This document shows, one piece after another, positions 1-11,131 of a stretch of DNA of 64,000 bases. Within the stretch, counting starts at the first letter, position 1, and every line of letters begins with the position of its first letter. The notes under the pieces are model-generated. The model saw only the letters and a list, made by a program, of their open reading frames with translations. It did no database searches and was not told the origin of the DNA. A program made the translations under genes and the position numbers. This DNA is from Novosphingopyxis sp965218915 (GTDB taxonomy: Bacteria > Pseudomonadota > Alphaproteobacteria > Sphingomonadales > Sphingomonadaceae), in the NCBI RefSeq assembly GCF_965218915.1, contig NZ_OZ244708.1:1426001-1490000 (forward strand), written 5' to 3'.

Positions 1-482
1 CCTGGCTGTTCGGCGGCGAGACCAACGATCAGATCATGCTCGCCTACCGCACGATCACCGCGGGCGGGCTGATCGGTGTCGGTCCCGGTCTCGGCGTCGA
101 AAAATTTCATCTGCCCGAGGCGCATACCGATTATATCTTCTCGGTGATCGGCGAGGAGTTCGGCATCCTGCCCTGCATCGCCATCGCCATGGTGTTCCTG
201 GCGATCATCATCCGCGTGCTGGTTCGGTTGCTCGACGAGGAAGATCGTTTCGTCATTCTCGCCGCCACCGGGCTGGTCGCGCAATTTGGCGGACAGGCGC
301 TGATCAACATGGCGGTGAACCTGCAGCTGTTCCCGTCCAAGGGCATGACCCTGCCGTTCATCAGCTATGGCGGATCCTCGCTGATCGCGATCGGGGTGGG
401 TACGGGGCTGCTGCTCGCCTTCACCAAGCGCAACCCCTATCTTGACCGCTCGCGCTATATCATGAAGGGCGCGCGGGGATGA
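1..482 (+). CDS. ftsW: FtsW, SEDS-family septal peptidoglycan polymerase (3' part only)
   Basis: This is the C-terminal part of FtsW, the multi-pass SEDS glycosyltransferase that polymerises septal peptidoglycan with its partner PBP3. The gene enters the window in frame from position 3. Visible family features are the GVGPGLGVEKFHLPEAHTDY stretch, the FSVIGEEFG segment and the late PFISYGGSS motif, with hydrophobic membrane segments between them. The stop codon at 480-482 overlaps the murG start (ATGA), the usual dcw-cluster coupling. The 5' end is missing, so length and start cannot be judged. Confidence 0.95.
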   Translation, partial: WLFGGETNDQIMLAYRTITAGGLIGVGPGLGVEKFHLPEAHTDYIFSVIGEEFGILPCIAIAMVFLAIIIRVLVRLLDEEDRFVILAATGLVAQFGGQALINMAVNLQLFPSKGMTLPFISYGGSSLIAIGVGTGLLLAFTKRNPYLDRSRYIMKGARG

Positions 483-1662
483 GCATCACGAAACATTTCG
501 TCCTCGCCGCCGGCGGCACCGGCGGACATATGGTCCCCGCGCACGCGCTGGCCCGGGAACTCGAACAGCGCGGCCACCGCGTGGCCTTGGTCACCGACGA
601 ACGCGGTGCCAGGATTCCCGGCATCTTCGACGATGCCGAGATTCATGTGCTGCCCGCCGGACGCCTGACCAGGAACCCGCTGAGCTGGCCCGGCGCGCTG
701 AGCGCGATCTGGAAGGGCCGGGCGATGGCGCGCCAGCTCTATTCCACCTTCCGCCCGACCAGCGTGGTCGGCTTCGGCGGCTACCCTGCATTTCCCGCGC
801 TGCTCGGAGCGTTCGCGGACGATATCCCCACCGTGATCCACGAACAGAATGCCGTGCTTGGCCGCGTCAACCGGCTGGCCGCGCGCAAGGTGAACGCCAT
901 CGCCACCAGCTATCCCGATATCAAGCGTCTGCCCGATGGCCAGAAGGCCAAGGTCCATCTGGTCGGCAATCCGGTGCGCGAGGAAGTATTGGCGATCCGC
1001 GAGGAGCCGTTTCCACCGCTGTTCGAGGACGGCATCTTCCGTGTGCTGGTGACCGGCGGCAGCCAGGGCGCGACCGTGCTGTCCGACGTCGTGCCCAAGG
1101 CGCTCGCCATGCTGCCGCCGCCGCTGCGCCGCCGTTTGCAGGTGACGCAGCAATGCCGCGCCGAGGATATCGAGCAGGTGCGCGCCGATTATGCAGAAAA
1201 CGAGATTCCGGCGGAGCTCGCCACCTATCTGCCCGATCTGCCCGATAGGCTGGGCTGGGCGCATCTCGTCATCGGACGCGCGGGCGCCTCGACCATCGCC
1301 GAGCTGACCGCCGCCGGCCGGCCCGCGATCCTGGTGCCGCTGCCGATCGCGACCGACGATCATCAGAGCTATAACGTGCGCGAGATGGTCGCAGCGGGCG
1401 GCGCGCGTTCGATCGCGCAGACGCGCTTCACGCCCAAGGAGGTCGCCAAGCAGATACAGAAGATGGCGCTGAAGCCCGGCAGTCTGGAAAACGCGGCGCG
1501 CGCGGCCCGAAGCTGCGGGCGGCCCAAGGCGGTGCAGGAGCTTGCCGATCTGGTCGAAAGCTTCGGCGGCGCGCCGCTGGTCGAACCAATGAAGGTCAAG
1601 AGTAGCGCGCCCGCGCGCGGCGGTGCAGTGGCCGGTCCCGCCTTTGCCAGGGACGCCGGCTG

Positions 1663-1663
<1 letters not shown>
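479..1663 (+). CDS. murG: MurG, lipid II-forming GlcNAc transferase
   Basis: MurG transfers GlcNAc from UDP-GlcNAc to lipid I, making lipid II at the inner face of the cytoplasmic membrane. The N-terminal glycine-rich motif GGTGGH is at residues 12-17. A second nucleotide-binding signature, GGSQGA, starts the C-terminal GT-B domain, and the RAGASTIAEL segment of the donor site follows. At 394 residues it is slightly longer than E. coli MurG because of an Ala/Gly-rich C-terminal tail. It overlaps ftsW by 4 bp, and its stop shares a base with the murC start, so it is translationally coupled within the dcw cluster. Confidence 0.97.
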
Positions 1664-3085
<1,422 letters not shown>

Positions 3086-3093
<8 letters not shown>

Positions 3094-3985
3094 GACAGCG
3101 ACCATGCCCGCGCTGAACGGCAAGCTTACCCGAAAAGGCAGCCTCGCCGACTTCATCTGGTTCCGCACCGGCGGCCCGGCCGACTGGCTGGCGCGTCCGG
3201 ACAGCGCGGCCGATCTGTCACGCTTTCTGGCCGATCTCGATCCAGCCATCCCGGTCATGCCGGTCGGCGTCGGCTCCAACCTGATCGTGCGCGACGGCGG
3301 CGTGCCCGGCGTGGTCGTGCGGCTCCCCAAGGCAATGGGCAAGGTGGTGATCGAGGGCGAAACCCGCGTGCGCGCGGGCGCGGCGGCAATGGGGATCAGC
3401 GTGGCCAGCGCGGCGCGTGATGCCGGGATCGCGGGCCTCGAATTCCTGCGCGGCATTCCCGGCACGGCGGGCGGCGCGGTGCGGATGAACGCGGGCGCCT
3501 ATGGCCGCGAGGTTGCGGACATATTGATCGAAGCCAGCGTGATTTTGCGCGATGGAACGGTGGAAACTTGGCCCGCCAAACGCTTCGCCTTCACCTATCG
3601 CCACAGCGCGCTGCCGAAGGGCGCGATCGTGGTCGAGGCGCTGTTCGAGGGCACGCCCGGCGATCCCACCGAAATCGGCGCGAAGATGGACCGCATCGCC
3701 GACGAGCGCGAGGCATCGCAGCCGCTGCGCAGCCGCACCGGCGGCTCCACCTTCAAGAATCCGCCGGGCGAAAAGGCCTGGGCGCTGGTCGACAAGGCCG
3801 GGTGCCGCGGGCTGATGATCGGCGATGCGCAGGTCAGCGAAAAGCACACCAATTTCCTGCTCAACACAGGTGAGGCGACCAGCGCGGATATCGAAGCGCT
3901 GGGCGAGGAAGTGCGGCGCCGCGTCAAGGCCGACAGCGGCATCGATCTCGAATGGGAAATCCAGCGTGTCGGGAGGGCGGAATGA
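3086..3985 (+). CDS. murB: MurB, UDP-N-acetylenolpyruvoylglucosamine reductase
   Basis: MurB is the FAD- and NADPH-dependent reductase that forms UDP-MurNAc. The FAD-binding motif VGVGSNLIVRDGG and the segment RGIPGTAGGAVRMNAGAYG are present. The conserved catalytic serine region GGSTFKNP is present, followed by the C-terminal substrate domain. The 299 residues fit the short class lacking the E. coli-type extra loop. It begins 8 bp inside murC. It is followed by a 154-bp gap holding a palindromic repeat before ddl, the only real spacing in the mur part of this cluster. Confidence 0.96.
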
Positions 3986-4000
3986 TGGCATTGGCAAAAT

Positions 4001-4135
4001 CCTCCCCGTTCACGGGGAGGTGGCAGCGCGAAGCGCTGACGGAGGGGGCTCTCCGGATCGAGCCTCGTTCGTGCCCGCGCCTCCCCTCCACCACGATGCT
4101 TCGCATCGCGGTCCCCCTCCCCATGAACGGGAAGG
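4001..4135. repeat. REP-like palindromic element between murB and ddl
   Basis: The two ends are near-complementary: CCTCCCCGTTCACGGGGAGG at 4001-4020 forms its own hairpin, and the far end near 4114-4135 is similar and inverted. Internal short palindromes such as GCGCGAAGCGC and GATGCTTCGCATC are visible. It is G/C-rich, non-coding and confined to the intergenic gap. Its last bases (GGGAAGGAT) lie where the ddl ribosome binding site should be. Confidence 0.75.
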
Positions 4136-4139
4136 ATCT

Positions 4140-5090
4140 ATGACCAAATCCCTGCATGTCGCCGTCCTGATGGGCGGATGGTCCGCCGAGCGCGAAGTGT
4201 CGCTGATGAGCGGCAAGGGCGTGGCTGAGGCGCTGGAATCACGTGGGCACACGGTCACGCGGATCGACATGGATCGCAATGTCGCCGCGGTGATCGCGGG
4301 CGTGCGCCCCGACGTCGTGTTCAACGCGCTGCACGGCACACCGGGCGAGGACGGGCGCGTGCAGGGCATGCTCGATCTGATGCAGTTCCCCTATACCCAC
4401 AGCGGCATGACCACATCGGTCATCGCGATCGATAAGCAGCTAACCAAGAACGAGCTGCTGCCGCATGGCATCCCGATGCCCGACGGCAAGATCGTGGATT
4501 GCGAGAGCCTCTACAGCGCCGATCCGTTCCCACGCCCCTATGTGCTGAAACCGGTCAATGAGGGCAGCTCGGTCGGCGTCGCCATCGTCCGGGCGGAGGG
4601 CAATTACGGCAATCCCATCGGCCGTGATGTCGCCGGGCCGTGGCAGGAATTCGATACGCTGCTGGCCGAGCCCTTCATCAAGGGCCGCGAGCTGACCACG
4701 GCGGTGGTCGGCGGCGCGCCGCTGATGGTCACCGAACTGGTCACCTCGAGCGGCTTTTACGATTACGACGCTAAATATACCGAAGGGATGACGCAGCATA
4801 TATGCCCGGCGGATATTCCGCAGGACATCGCCGATTATTGTGAAGAACTGGCGTTGAGCGCGCACCGCATTCTCGGCTGCAAAGGCCCGTCGCGTTCCGA
4901 TTTCCGCTGGGACGACGAGCGTGGCCGCGATGGTTTGTACCTGCTGGAAGTCAACACCCAGCCCGGCATGACACCGTTCAGCCTGGTGCCCGAACAGGCC
5001 AAGGTGGCGGGCATCGATTATGCCGAACTGGTGGAACGCATCGTGAGGGAGGCGCTCCAAAACAGCAGCGTGACGGAGGCGCTCGCATGA
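4140..5090 (+). CDS. ddl: D-alanine--D-alanine ligase
   Basis: This ATP-grasp enzyme makes the D-Ala-D-Ala dipeptide for the peptidoglycan stem. The glycine-rich N-terminus VLMGGWSAEREVS, the substrate segment NALHGTPGEDG (residues 62-72), the ATP-grasp core KPVNEGSSVGV beginning at K137 and the late EVNTQPGMTP motif with metal-binding residues are all visible. The 316 residues match DdlB. The frame stays open upstream through the repeat, but the ATG at 4140 follows GGGAAGGATCT and starts the conserved region. Its end overlaps ftsQ by ATGA. Confidence 0.95.
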   Translation: MTKSLHVAVLMGGWSAEREVSLMSGKGVAEALESRGHTVTRIDMDRNVAAVIAGVRPDVVFNALHGTPGEDGRVQGMLDLMQFPYTHSGMTTSVIAIDKQLTKNELLPHGIPMPDGKIVDCESLYSADPFPRPYVLKPVNEGSSVGVAIVRAEGNYGNPIGRDVAGPWQEFDTLLAEPFIKGRELTTAVVGGAPLMVTELVTSSGFYDYDAKYTEGMTQHICPADIPQDIADYCEELALSAHRILGCKGPSRSDFRWDDERGRDGLYLLEVNTQPGMTPFSLVPEQAKVAGIDYAELVERIVREALQNSSVTEALA

Positions 5091-6028
5091 GCCGCGCGCC
5101 GACCTCCAAGTCGAGCATCAAGCGCGGAGCCACGCCGGTCAAGGCGCGCAAACGCCAGACCGGATCGCGCAAGGTCAAGCGCGTCTCCGCGCTCGACAAG
5201 CTGATCAAGGCGCTGCCGTTCACGCAGACCCAGATGCAGCGCGTGCTGACCTGGGCGATCGTCGGGATCGTCGCGATCGGTCTGATCGTTACCGCCAACC
5301 TCACCGGAATGACGACCGAGGCGCACGCCCAATATGCCCATCTCGCCTCCAAAGCCGGGTTCGAGGTGAAGAATGTCGAGGTCAGCGGGATCAGGCGGGT
5401 CGACGAGCTCAAGGTCTATGATCTGGTGCTGGCCGAAAAGGACCGCGCCATGCCGCTGGTCGATGTGTCGCGCATCCGCCAGGATTTGATGCAATATGGC
5501 TGGATCGGCGAGGCGCGGGTTTCGCGCCGCCTGCCCGATACCTTGGTGGTGGAGATCAAGGAGCGCCAGCCCGCCGCCGTCTGGAGCCATGGCGATGCGC
5601 TCGCGCTGATCGATGCCGAGGGTCATGTGCTTGAAGAGATCAGTTCTGAGCATAAACCCAATCTGCCGATGCTGGTCGGTCCGGACGCCAACCGCAAGGC
5701 GGTCGCGCTGGCCGATCTGCTGAGCGCCGCGCCCGCGCTGAAGCCGCGGATCGCCGGGGCCGAATGGATCGGCAATCGCCGCTGGAACCTCAACTTCAAG
5801 ACCGGCGAGACGCTGGCGCTGCCCGAGGGCCGCGACGTTTCCGCCGAGGCGTTGATAAAGTTCGCCAAGATGGACGGGGTCAACCGGCTGCTCGGCGACC
5901 GCTATATCTATTTCGATTTCCGCGATCCGACCAAGGGCTATCTGCGCCCGCGCCCGGACTCGGGATTGTCCGCACAAGTGGTTACGGGTGAGGCGGGGGC
6001 CGCTGGCTCCAACGGGGAGAAGGGCTGA
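5087..6028 (+). CDS. ftsQ: FtsQ, divisome assembly protein
   Basis: FtsQ is a bitopic membrane protein bridging early and late divisome proteins through FtsB/FtsL. A basic cytoplasmic N-terminus of about 50 residues precedes one membrane helix at roughly 53-71. A periplasmic POTRA region follows, beginning near FEVKNVEVSGIRRVDE, and then the FtsQ domain with RLPDTLVVEIKERQPAAVW. Its 313 residues are normal for alphaproteobacteria. It overlaps ddl by 4 bp and shares one base with the ftsA start, so it sits in a fully coupled operon. Confidence 0.95.
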   Translation: MSRAPTSKSSIKRGATPVKARKRQTGSRKVKRVSALDKLIKALPFTQTQMQRVLTWAIVGIVAIGLIVTANLTGMTTEAHAQYAHLASKAGFEVKNVEVSGIRRVDELKVYDLVLAEKDRAMPLVDVSRIRQDLMQYGWIGEARVSRRLPDTLVVEIKERQPAAVWSHGDALALIDAEGHVLEEISSEHKPNLPMLVGPDANRKAVALADLLSAAPALKPRIAGAEWIGNRRWNLNFKTGETLALPEGRDVSAEALIKFAKMDGVNRLLGDRYIYFDFRDPTKGYLRPRPDSGLSAQVVTGEAGAAGSNGEKG

Positions 6029-7293
6029 TGGCCACACCAAAGGTTGAGCGGTTGATCACCGCGCTGGATATCGGATCGTCGAAAGTGTCCGCATTGATCG
6101 CGGGCGTGACCGAGGAGGGCAAGCTGACCGTGCTCGGCACCGGCCAGCGTGAGAGCCGCGGGGTCAAGCGCGGCTACGTCACCGACGTGCAGGCGGCGGA
6201 ACTCGCGGTGCGCACCGCGGTCGAGCAGGCCGAGCGCATGGCTGGCGTCAACATCGACCGGGTGCATGTCGCGTTCAGCGCGGGCGGGCTCACCAGCCGC
6301 GTCACCACCATGGAGGTAGACCTGTCCGGCCACCGCGTGGGGCAGGAGCATATCGACTATCTGCTCGACAGCGGCCGCCAGGGGATCGACCCCGAAGGCA
6401 AGCTGATTCTTCACGCCCAGCCAGCGCTCTACACGCTCGACGGTGTGGAGGGCATTCGCAATCCCAAGGGGCTGCACGCCGACCAGCTCAGCGTCGATAT
6501 CCATGTGCTGCTCGGCGATCCCGCGCCGGTGCGCAATATCGACATGACGGTGCGCGCCGCGCATCTCGAGGTCGACGCGGTGGTCGCCGCGCCGATCGCC
6601 GCGGGCATGGCCGTGCTGACCGAGGAGGAGCGCGAGCTGGGCGTGGCGCTGGTCGAAATGGGCGCGTCGGTCACCAATGTCGCTCTGTTCGCGGGTGGCA
6701 TGCTGCTCGATCTGTGCACCATCCCTTATGGCGCGGCGGATATTACCGACGACATCGCCAGCGCGTTCGGTATCCGCCGGATGCAGGCCGAGCGCATGAA
6801 ATGCTTCCACGGCTCGGCGCTCACCAATCCGCGCGACAATCATGATGTGATCGATGTCGAGCGCGCCGCGCAGTCCGACGACGAGGAAGCCGAGGGCGGG
6901 CGCATCACCAAGGCGCAGCTCAACGGCGTGATCCGCCAGCGGCTGGACCATCTGATCGGCGAGATTCGCACCGCGCTCAAGGAGCTCGGCTTTTCCGGCC
7001 CGGTCGGGCGGCAGGTGGTGCTGACCGGCGGCGGCGCGGAGCTGAAGGGTCTGGCCGATTATGCGCAGTCGGCGCTGGGCCGTACGGTGCGCATCGGCAA
7101 ACCCGCCGGGCTCCGGGGCCTGCCCGAGGCGCATGCCGGCCCCGCCTTCGGGACGCTGGCGGGGCTGATCCTGTATGCCGTCAATGAACCGCTGGACCTG
7201 CGCTCGCTCAGCGCGGTGACGCAGGAAAGCCACCGCTATGCCTCGCCCGGACTGGTCAAGCGACTTGTCCACGCCTTTCGCGCCAATTTTTAG
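6028..7293 (+). CDS. ftsA: FtsA, actin-like divisome protein
   Basis: FtsA is the actin/Hsp70-fold ATPase that tethers FtsZ to the membrane and recruits later division proteins. The N-terminal phosphate loop ALDIGSSKVSALI begins near residue 11. The SHS2 (1C) domain follows, and the later phosphate/adenosine motifs appear as LVEMGASVTNVALF and VVLTGGGAELKGL. The C-terminus HRYASPGLVKRLVHAFRANF looks like the expected amphipathic membrane-targeting helix. Its 421 residues are typical. The start overlaps the ftsQ stop by one base. Confidence 0.96.
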   Translation: MATPKVERLITALDIGSSKVSALIAGVTEEGKLTVLGTGQRESRGVKRGYVTDVQAAELAVRTAVEQAERMAGVNIDRVHVAFSAGGLTSRVTTMEVDLSGHRVGQEHIDYLLDSGRQGIDPEGKLILHAQPALYTLDGVEGIRNPKGLHADQLSVDIHVLLGDPAPVRNIDMTVRAAHLEVDAVVAAPIAAGMAVLTEEERELGVALVEMGASVTNVALFAGGMLLDLCTIPYGAADITDDIASAFGIRRMQAERMKCFHGSALTNPRDNHDVIDVERAAQSDDEEAEGGRITKAQLNGVIRQRLDHLIGEIRTALKELGFSGPVGRQVVLTGGGAELKGLADYAQSALGRTVRIGKPAGLRGLPEAHAGPAFGTLAGLILYAVNEPLDLRSLSAVTQESHRYASPGLVKRLVHAFRANF

Positions 7294-7400
7294 GGGTGGC
7301 GCTTCGCGTCAGGGTTAATAAGGGGATGCGGGCGAGGTGCTTTTATGCCAAGTAACAGCAATGTCATTACATGGCCGTCACGGCCGAGGGGATTAAATCG

Positions 7401-8954
7401 ATGAGTATCAATATCGGACCGCCCTCCGTGGATGAGTTGAAGCCGAAGATCGCCGTGATCGGCGTGGGCGGCGCGGGCGGCAACGCCATCGCCAACATGA
7501 TCGCCGCCAATGTCGAGGGCGTCGATTTCATCGTCGCCAACACCGATGCGCAGTCGCTCAACAGTTCGGTCGCCGAGCATCGCATCCAGCTCGGGCCGGA
7601 CATCACGCAGGGGCTCGGCGCGGGATCGCGCCCCGAGGTCGGCCGCGCCGCCGCCGAGGAGACGTTGGACCAGGTCAAGGCCGCGCTCGACGGCGCGCAT
7701 ATGTGCTTCATCGCGGCCGGCATGGGCGGCGGCACCGGCACCGGCGCCGCGCCGGTGATAGCGCAGGCCGCGCGCGAGATGAACATCCTCACCGTCGGCG
7801 TGGTGACCAAGCCGTTCACGTTCGAGGGCACGCGCCGCATGCGCTCGGCCGATGCCGGAATCGACGAACTCCAGAAGAACGTCGACACGCTGATCGTCAT
7901 TCCCAACCAGAACCTGTTTCTGGTCGCCAACCCGAACACCACCTTCAAGGAAGCGTTCCTGCTGGCCGACGAAGTGCTGCAGCAGGGCGTGCGCGGGATC
8001 ACCGACCTGATGGTCATGCCCGGCCTCATCAACCTCGATTTCGCCGACGTCCGTTCGGTGATGCACGAGATGGGCAAGGCGATGATGGGCACCGGCGAGG
8101 CCGAGGGTGACGGACGCGCGCTCGAGGCCGCCGAAAAGGCCATCGCCAACCCGCTGCTCGACGGCGTATCGATGCAGGGCGCCAAGGGCGTCATCGTCTC
8201 GATTACCGGCGGCGAGGACATGCGCCTGATGGAGGTCGACGAGGCGGCGAACCATATTCGCGAGCTGGTCGATCCGGACGCGAACATCATCTGGGGCTCG
8301 GCGTTTAACGAGAATCTCGAAGGCAAGATTCGCGTGTCGGTGGTCGCCACCGGGATCGATACCGACGGCGCGTCGCACAGCGCCGCGCCGAGCCGGGGCT
8401 TCGCCTTTCCGGCCTCGCGCCCCGCTCCCCAAGCCGCGCCCGAACCGGTGATCAAGGAGGAAAGCGCCTTGCCCGAGGACGAGACGATTGCCGATATTCC
8501 GCAGCCAGATGAGGACGCGAGGCCAGCGGAGCCGCTCGACCTGCCCGAGGCTGCAGCCGTGGAGGAATCCGAAGCAGCCGAGATCGAGGCGCCCAAGCCC
8601 CAGCCTGCACCGCCGCCATTTCAGCGCAAGCCCCGGTTCGGACACAAGGACGAACCGGTATCCGCCGAAGCTTCCCCCGAAGAGGACACGCTGGAACTCA
8701 GCGGCGGGACCGCGCCGGAGGCCGATAAGGACCTCGAAAGCCGCCCGACGTTGAAACCCGGTTCCGCCGAAAAGGCCGATGCCCCGACCAGGCCCGCTCC
8801 GCGCATCGCCAGCGGTGGCGGCACCCTGTTCGAGCGAATGTCCAATCTGTCGCGCGGCCTCGGCAAGGACGAAGCCGCAGACGAATCGGATGGGGAGGAT
8901 GGCGATCCGCTCAACATCCCGCGTTTCCTGGGTCGCCAGAACAACCAGCGCTGA
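7401..8954 (+). CDS. ftsZ: FtsZ, tubulin-like division GTPase
   Basis: FtsZ is the GTPase that forms the cytokinetic Z ring. GVGGAGG is at residues 21-27 and the tubulin signature GGGTGTG at 109-115, with the T7 region in the following domain. The globular part ends near residue 320. A long acidic, Pro/Ala/Glu-rich linker follows, ending in the C-terminal interaction peptide NIPRFLGRQ. An in-frame ATG at 7371 exists, but the ATG at 7401 is preferred because GAGGGG lies about 10 bases upstream and the family begins MSINIGPP. The 107-bp gap after ftsA may hold its own promoter. Confidence 0.97.
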   Translation: MSINIGPPSVDELKPKIAVIGVGGAGGNAIANMIAANVEGVDFIVANTDAQSLNSSVAEHRIQLGPDITQGLGAGSRPEVGRAAAEETLDQVKAALDGAHMCFIAAGMGGGTGTGAAPVIAQAAREMNILTVGVVTKPFTFEGTRRMRSADAGIDELQKNVDTLIVIPNQNLFLVANPNTTFKEAFLLADEVLQQGVRGITDLMVMPGLINLDFADVRSVMHEMGKAMMGTGEAEGDGRALEAAEKAIANPLLDGVSMQGAKGVIVSITGGEDMRLMEVDEAANHIRELVDPDANIIWGSAFNENLEGKIRVSVVATGIDTDGASHSAAPSRGFAFPASRPAPQAAPEPVIKEESALPEDETIADIPQPDEDARPAEPLDLPEAAAVEESEAAEIEAPKPQPAPPPFQRKPRFGHKDEPVSAEASPEEDTLELSGGTAPEADKDLESRPTLKPGSAEKADAPTRPAPRIASGGGTLFERMSNLSRGLGKDEAADESDGEDGDPLNIPRFLGRQNNQR

Positions 8955-9063
8955 CCTCGGACGTCAGGCGGGCGCAGCGGTTCAGCCGGTGCGCCCGTCG
9001 CTCCGTCGTCTTAGCGCCCGGGATGATTTGCATGGCGCGCCGCAACGCGCGATACAGCGTCAC

Positions 9064-11127
9064 ATGAGAACATTAATGATTTCGGCGGCGGTGGCGATCG
9101 CGGCGGCGTCGGCGCCATCGCCGGCACAGAATTACGGCGGAGACCAGGCCGCTGCCAGCGAGCTTCGCCACGCGATCGAACGGCTCGCCAAGGCCCCGAC
9201 CGATACCGATGCGCTGCTCGATGCGGGCAACGCCGCCCTGATCCTGCGCGATTATGGCAGCGCGCTGGGGTTTTTCACCCGGGCCGAGGCGCTGCAGCCG
9301 TCTAGCGGCCGGGTCAAGGCCGGGCTCGGCACGGCGCAGCTCTACAGCGAGAATCCGGTCGAGGCGCTTAAGCTTTACGATCAGGCGATCGCCCTGGGCG
9401 TCAACGAGCGCTCGATCGCCGCCGATCGCGGGCTAGCTTATGATCTCGTCGGCAACAACGCTCTCGCGCAGACCGAATATGCGCTCGGTTCGACGGCGGT
9501 CAGCACCGACGATCTGATCATCCGGCAAGCGGTGTCCTTCGGCCTGTCCGGCGACCAGAAACGCGCCGATGCCCTGCTCAACCCGCTGCTGTCGCAGAAC
9601 AAACCGCCGGCCTGGCGCGCGCGCGCATTCATCCTCGCCGCCAATGGCGATGTGCGGGAGGCGACGCGGATCGTGCGCGGTTTCCTCGACGCGCGCTCGA
9701 CCACGGCGATGCAGGCCTATCTCGAACGCATGCGCGATCTCACCAGGGCGCAGCAGGCCGCGGTGATTCATTACGGGCATTTCCCGGCCGAGGCGCAGGT
9801 CGGGCGTGACAGCGAGGCGGTGCGCGCCATCGCCGCGCGCGGCTATGTCGGGCGCGCCGCGACCGGCACGCAGGACCAGGGCCTAATCCCGGCCGGCGAA
9901 CCGCTCGGCCGCCGCAGTCAGGCGAGAGCGGACCCGGCGGCGGGCAGCACTCGCCAGGCCCGCGCCATGCGCATGCCGACCGAACGCCCGGACCGTTCCG
10001 CACGGCGCGCGGCCGCACAGGCCAGCCGCGCCGCCGTGCAGGCTCCGGCCACGCAGGTCGCCGCGCAAAACGCCGCCGCCGCCAGCGTTCCTGCGGCGAG
10101 CGCGGTTTCGGGCGGAACGGTGCAGATCGCCGCGGCAGCGCCGGCCCCGCAGGACGAGCTGCCCGCTGTATCGCCGCCGTTCGCCGGCTTCGCCGAGCGG
10201 CAAGTGACATCGGCCGTGCCGCCCTCCTCCTCCATGTCGACCGCCACTGAACTTGCTGCCGCCTCACCGCCGGTTCCGGTCGCTGCGCAGCAGGCGGTTG
10301 CGGCCAATGATGTGCCGGGCGACGCCGCGACTGCCGCCGCGGATATCGGCCCGGGGTTCGAGACGCTCGGTAACCCGGAGGTCTTGCAGCAATTTACCGC
10401 CGCACAAGCGCCCGCCTCCATGTCGGCGTCGTCGTCAGCCGCCGTTGCGCCCGATGACAAACCGATTGTCGCGGCATCGATCGCCGCCGGCGTGCCTACG
10501 CCCGCAGCGCCGCAATTCGGTCCTCCCGCCAGCGCGGCGACTGTGCCTTCCGCCACGGCAAGCCGGTCCACATCCGCCGATGCGGTGCCCAGCCTCGGGG
10601 CGATCGTCCGGGCGATCGATATCCCGCCCGAGGAAAAGCAAGGCAATGTGTTCGCGGTCGATCTCGCCCGGCTCGAACAATATAAGGACGCCAAGCCGCT
10701 TGCCCCGGCACAGGAGGAGACGGCCGAGGCATCGCCCTTCTCCGTCACGACATTGCCCAAAGGCGCCAAACCGCTCGATGCCGCTGCCGCGGTTTCCCAG
10801 CAGCCGACCAAAGCCGTGAAAGCCGATGCCGCGTCCGCCAAAACCGCCTCCGCCAAGGATGAGCCCGCGCGCAACTGGGTGCAGATCGCCACCGGCGCGA
10901 GCGATGTGATGAACAGCGAATATCGTAGGCTGGCGCGCGGCAAGACCGAGCTGTTCAAGGGTCAGAAGGGCTGGACCTCGCCGTGGCGCACACAGCAGCG
11001 CCTGCTGGTCGGACCGTTCGACAGCCTCGGTGCGGCGCGCGACTGGCTCGGCAAATATGTAGAGGCGGGCGGCGCGGGCTTCGCTTGGAACAGCGAAGCC
11101 GGCACGGCGGTCGCGCCGCTTCGCTGA
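9064..11127 (+). CDS. TPR and SPOR domain envelope protein
   Basis: The protein has 687 residues. A signal-like N-terminus (MRTLMISAAVAIAAASAPSP) is followed by tetratricopeptide-like helices at about 30-230. A very long Ala/Pro/Ser-rich linker spans about 240-600. A C-terminal SPOR domain (about 604-687, starting NWVQIATG and containing RLLVGPFDSLGAARDW) follows. SPOR domains bind denuded septal peptidoglycan, so a division-site role in the periplasm is likely. That fits its position 109 bp after ftsZ. The ATG at 9064 precedes the signal peptide; a second in-frame ATG at 9076 is possible. The exact role is unknown. Confidence 0.88.
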   Translation: MRTLMISAAVAIAAASAPSPAQNYGGDQAAASELRHAIERLAKAPTDTDALLDAGNAALILRDYGSALGFFTRAEALQPSSGRVKAGLGTAQLYSENPVEALKLYDQAIALGVNERSIAADRGLAYDLVGNNALAQTEYALGSTAVSTDDLIIRQAVSFGLSGDQKRADALLNPLLSQNKPPAWRARAFILAANGDVREATRIVRGFLDARSTTAMQAYLERMRDLTRAQQAAVIHYGHFPAEAQVGRDSEAVRAIAARGYVGRAATGTQDQGLIPAGEPLGRRSQARADPAAGSTRQARAMRMPTERPDRSARRAAAQASRAAVQAPATQVAAQNAAAASVPAASAVSGGTVQIAAAAPAPQDELPAVSPPFAGFAERQVTSAVPPSSSMSTATELAAASPPVPVAAQQAVAANDVPGDAATAAADIGPGFETLGNPEVLQQFTAAQAPASMSASSSAAVAPDDKPIVAASIAAGVPTPAAPQFGPPASAATVPSATASRSTSADAVPSLGAIVRAIDIPPEEKQGNVFAVDLARLEQYKDAKPLAPAQEETAEASPFSVTTLPKGAKPLDAAAAVSQQPTKAVKADAASAKTASAKDEPARNWVQIATGASDVMNSEYRRLARGKTELFKGQKGWTSPWRTQQRLLVGPFDSLGAARDWLGKYVEAGGAGFAWNSEAGTAVAPLR

Positions 11128-11131
11128 ACCG

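Noticed and set aside
3825..4139. Extended N-terminus of ddl through the murB-ddl repeat.
   Set aside because: The extra 105 residues come from murB in another frame and from the palindromic repeat; the family N-terminus begins at 4140.
7371..7400. Earlier ATG for ftsZ.
   Set aside because: The ten added residues are not in the family, and the better spaced ribosome binding site serves 7401.
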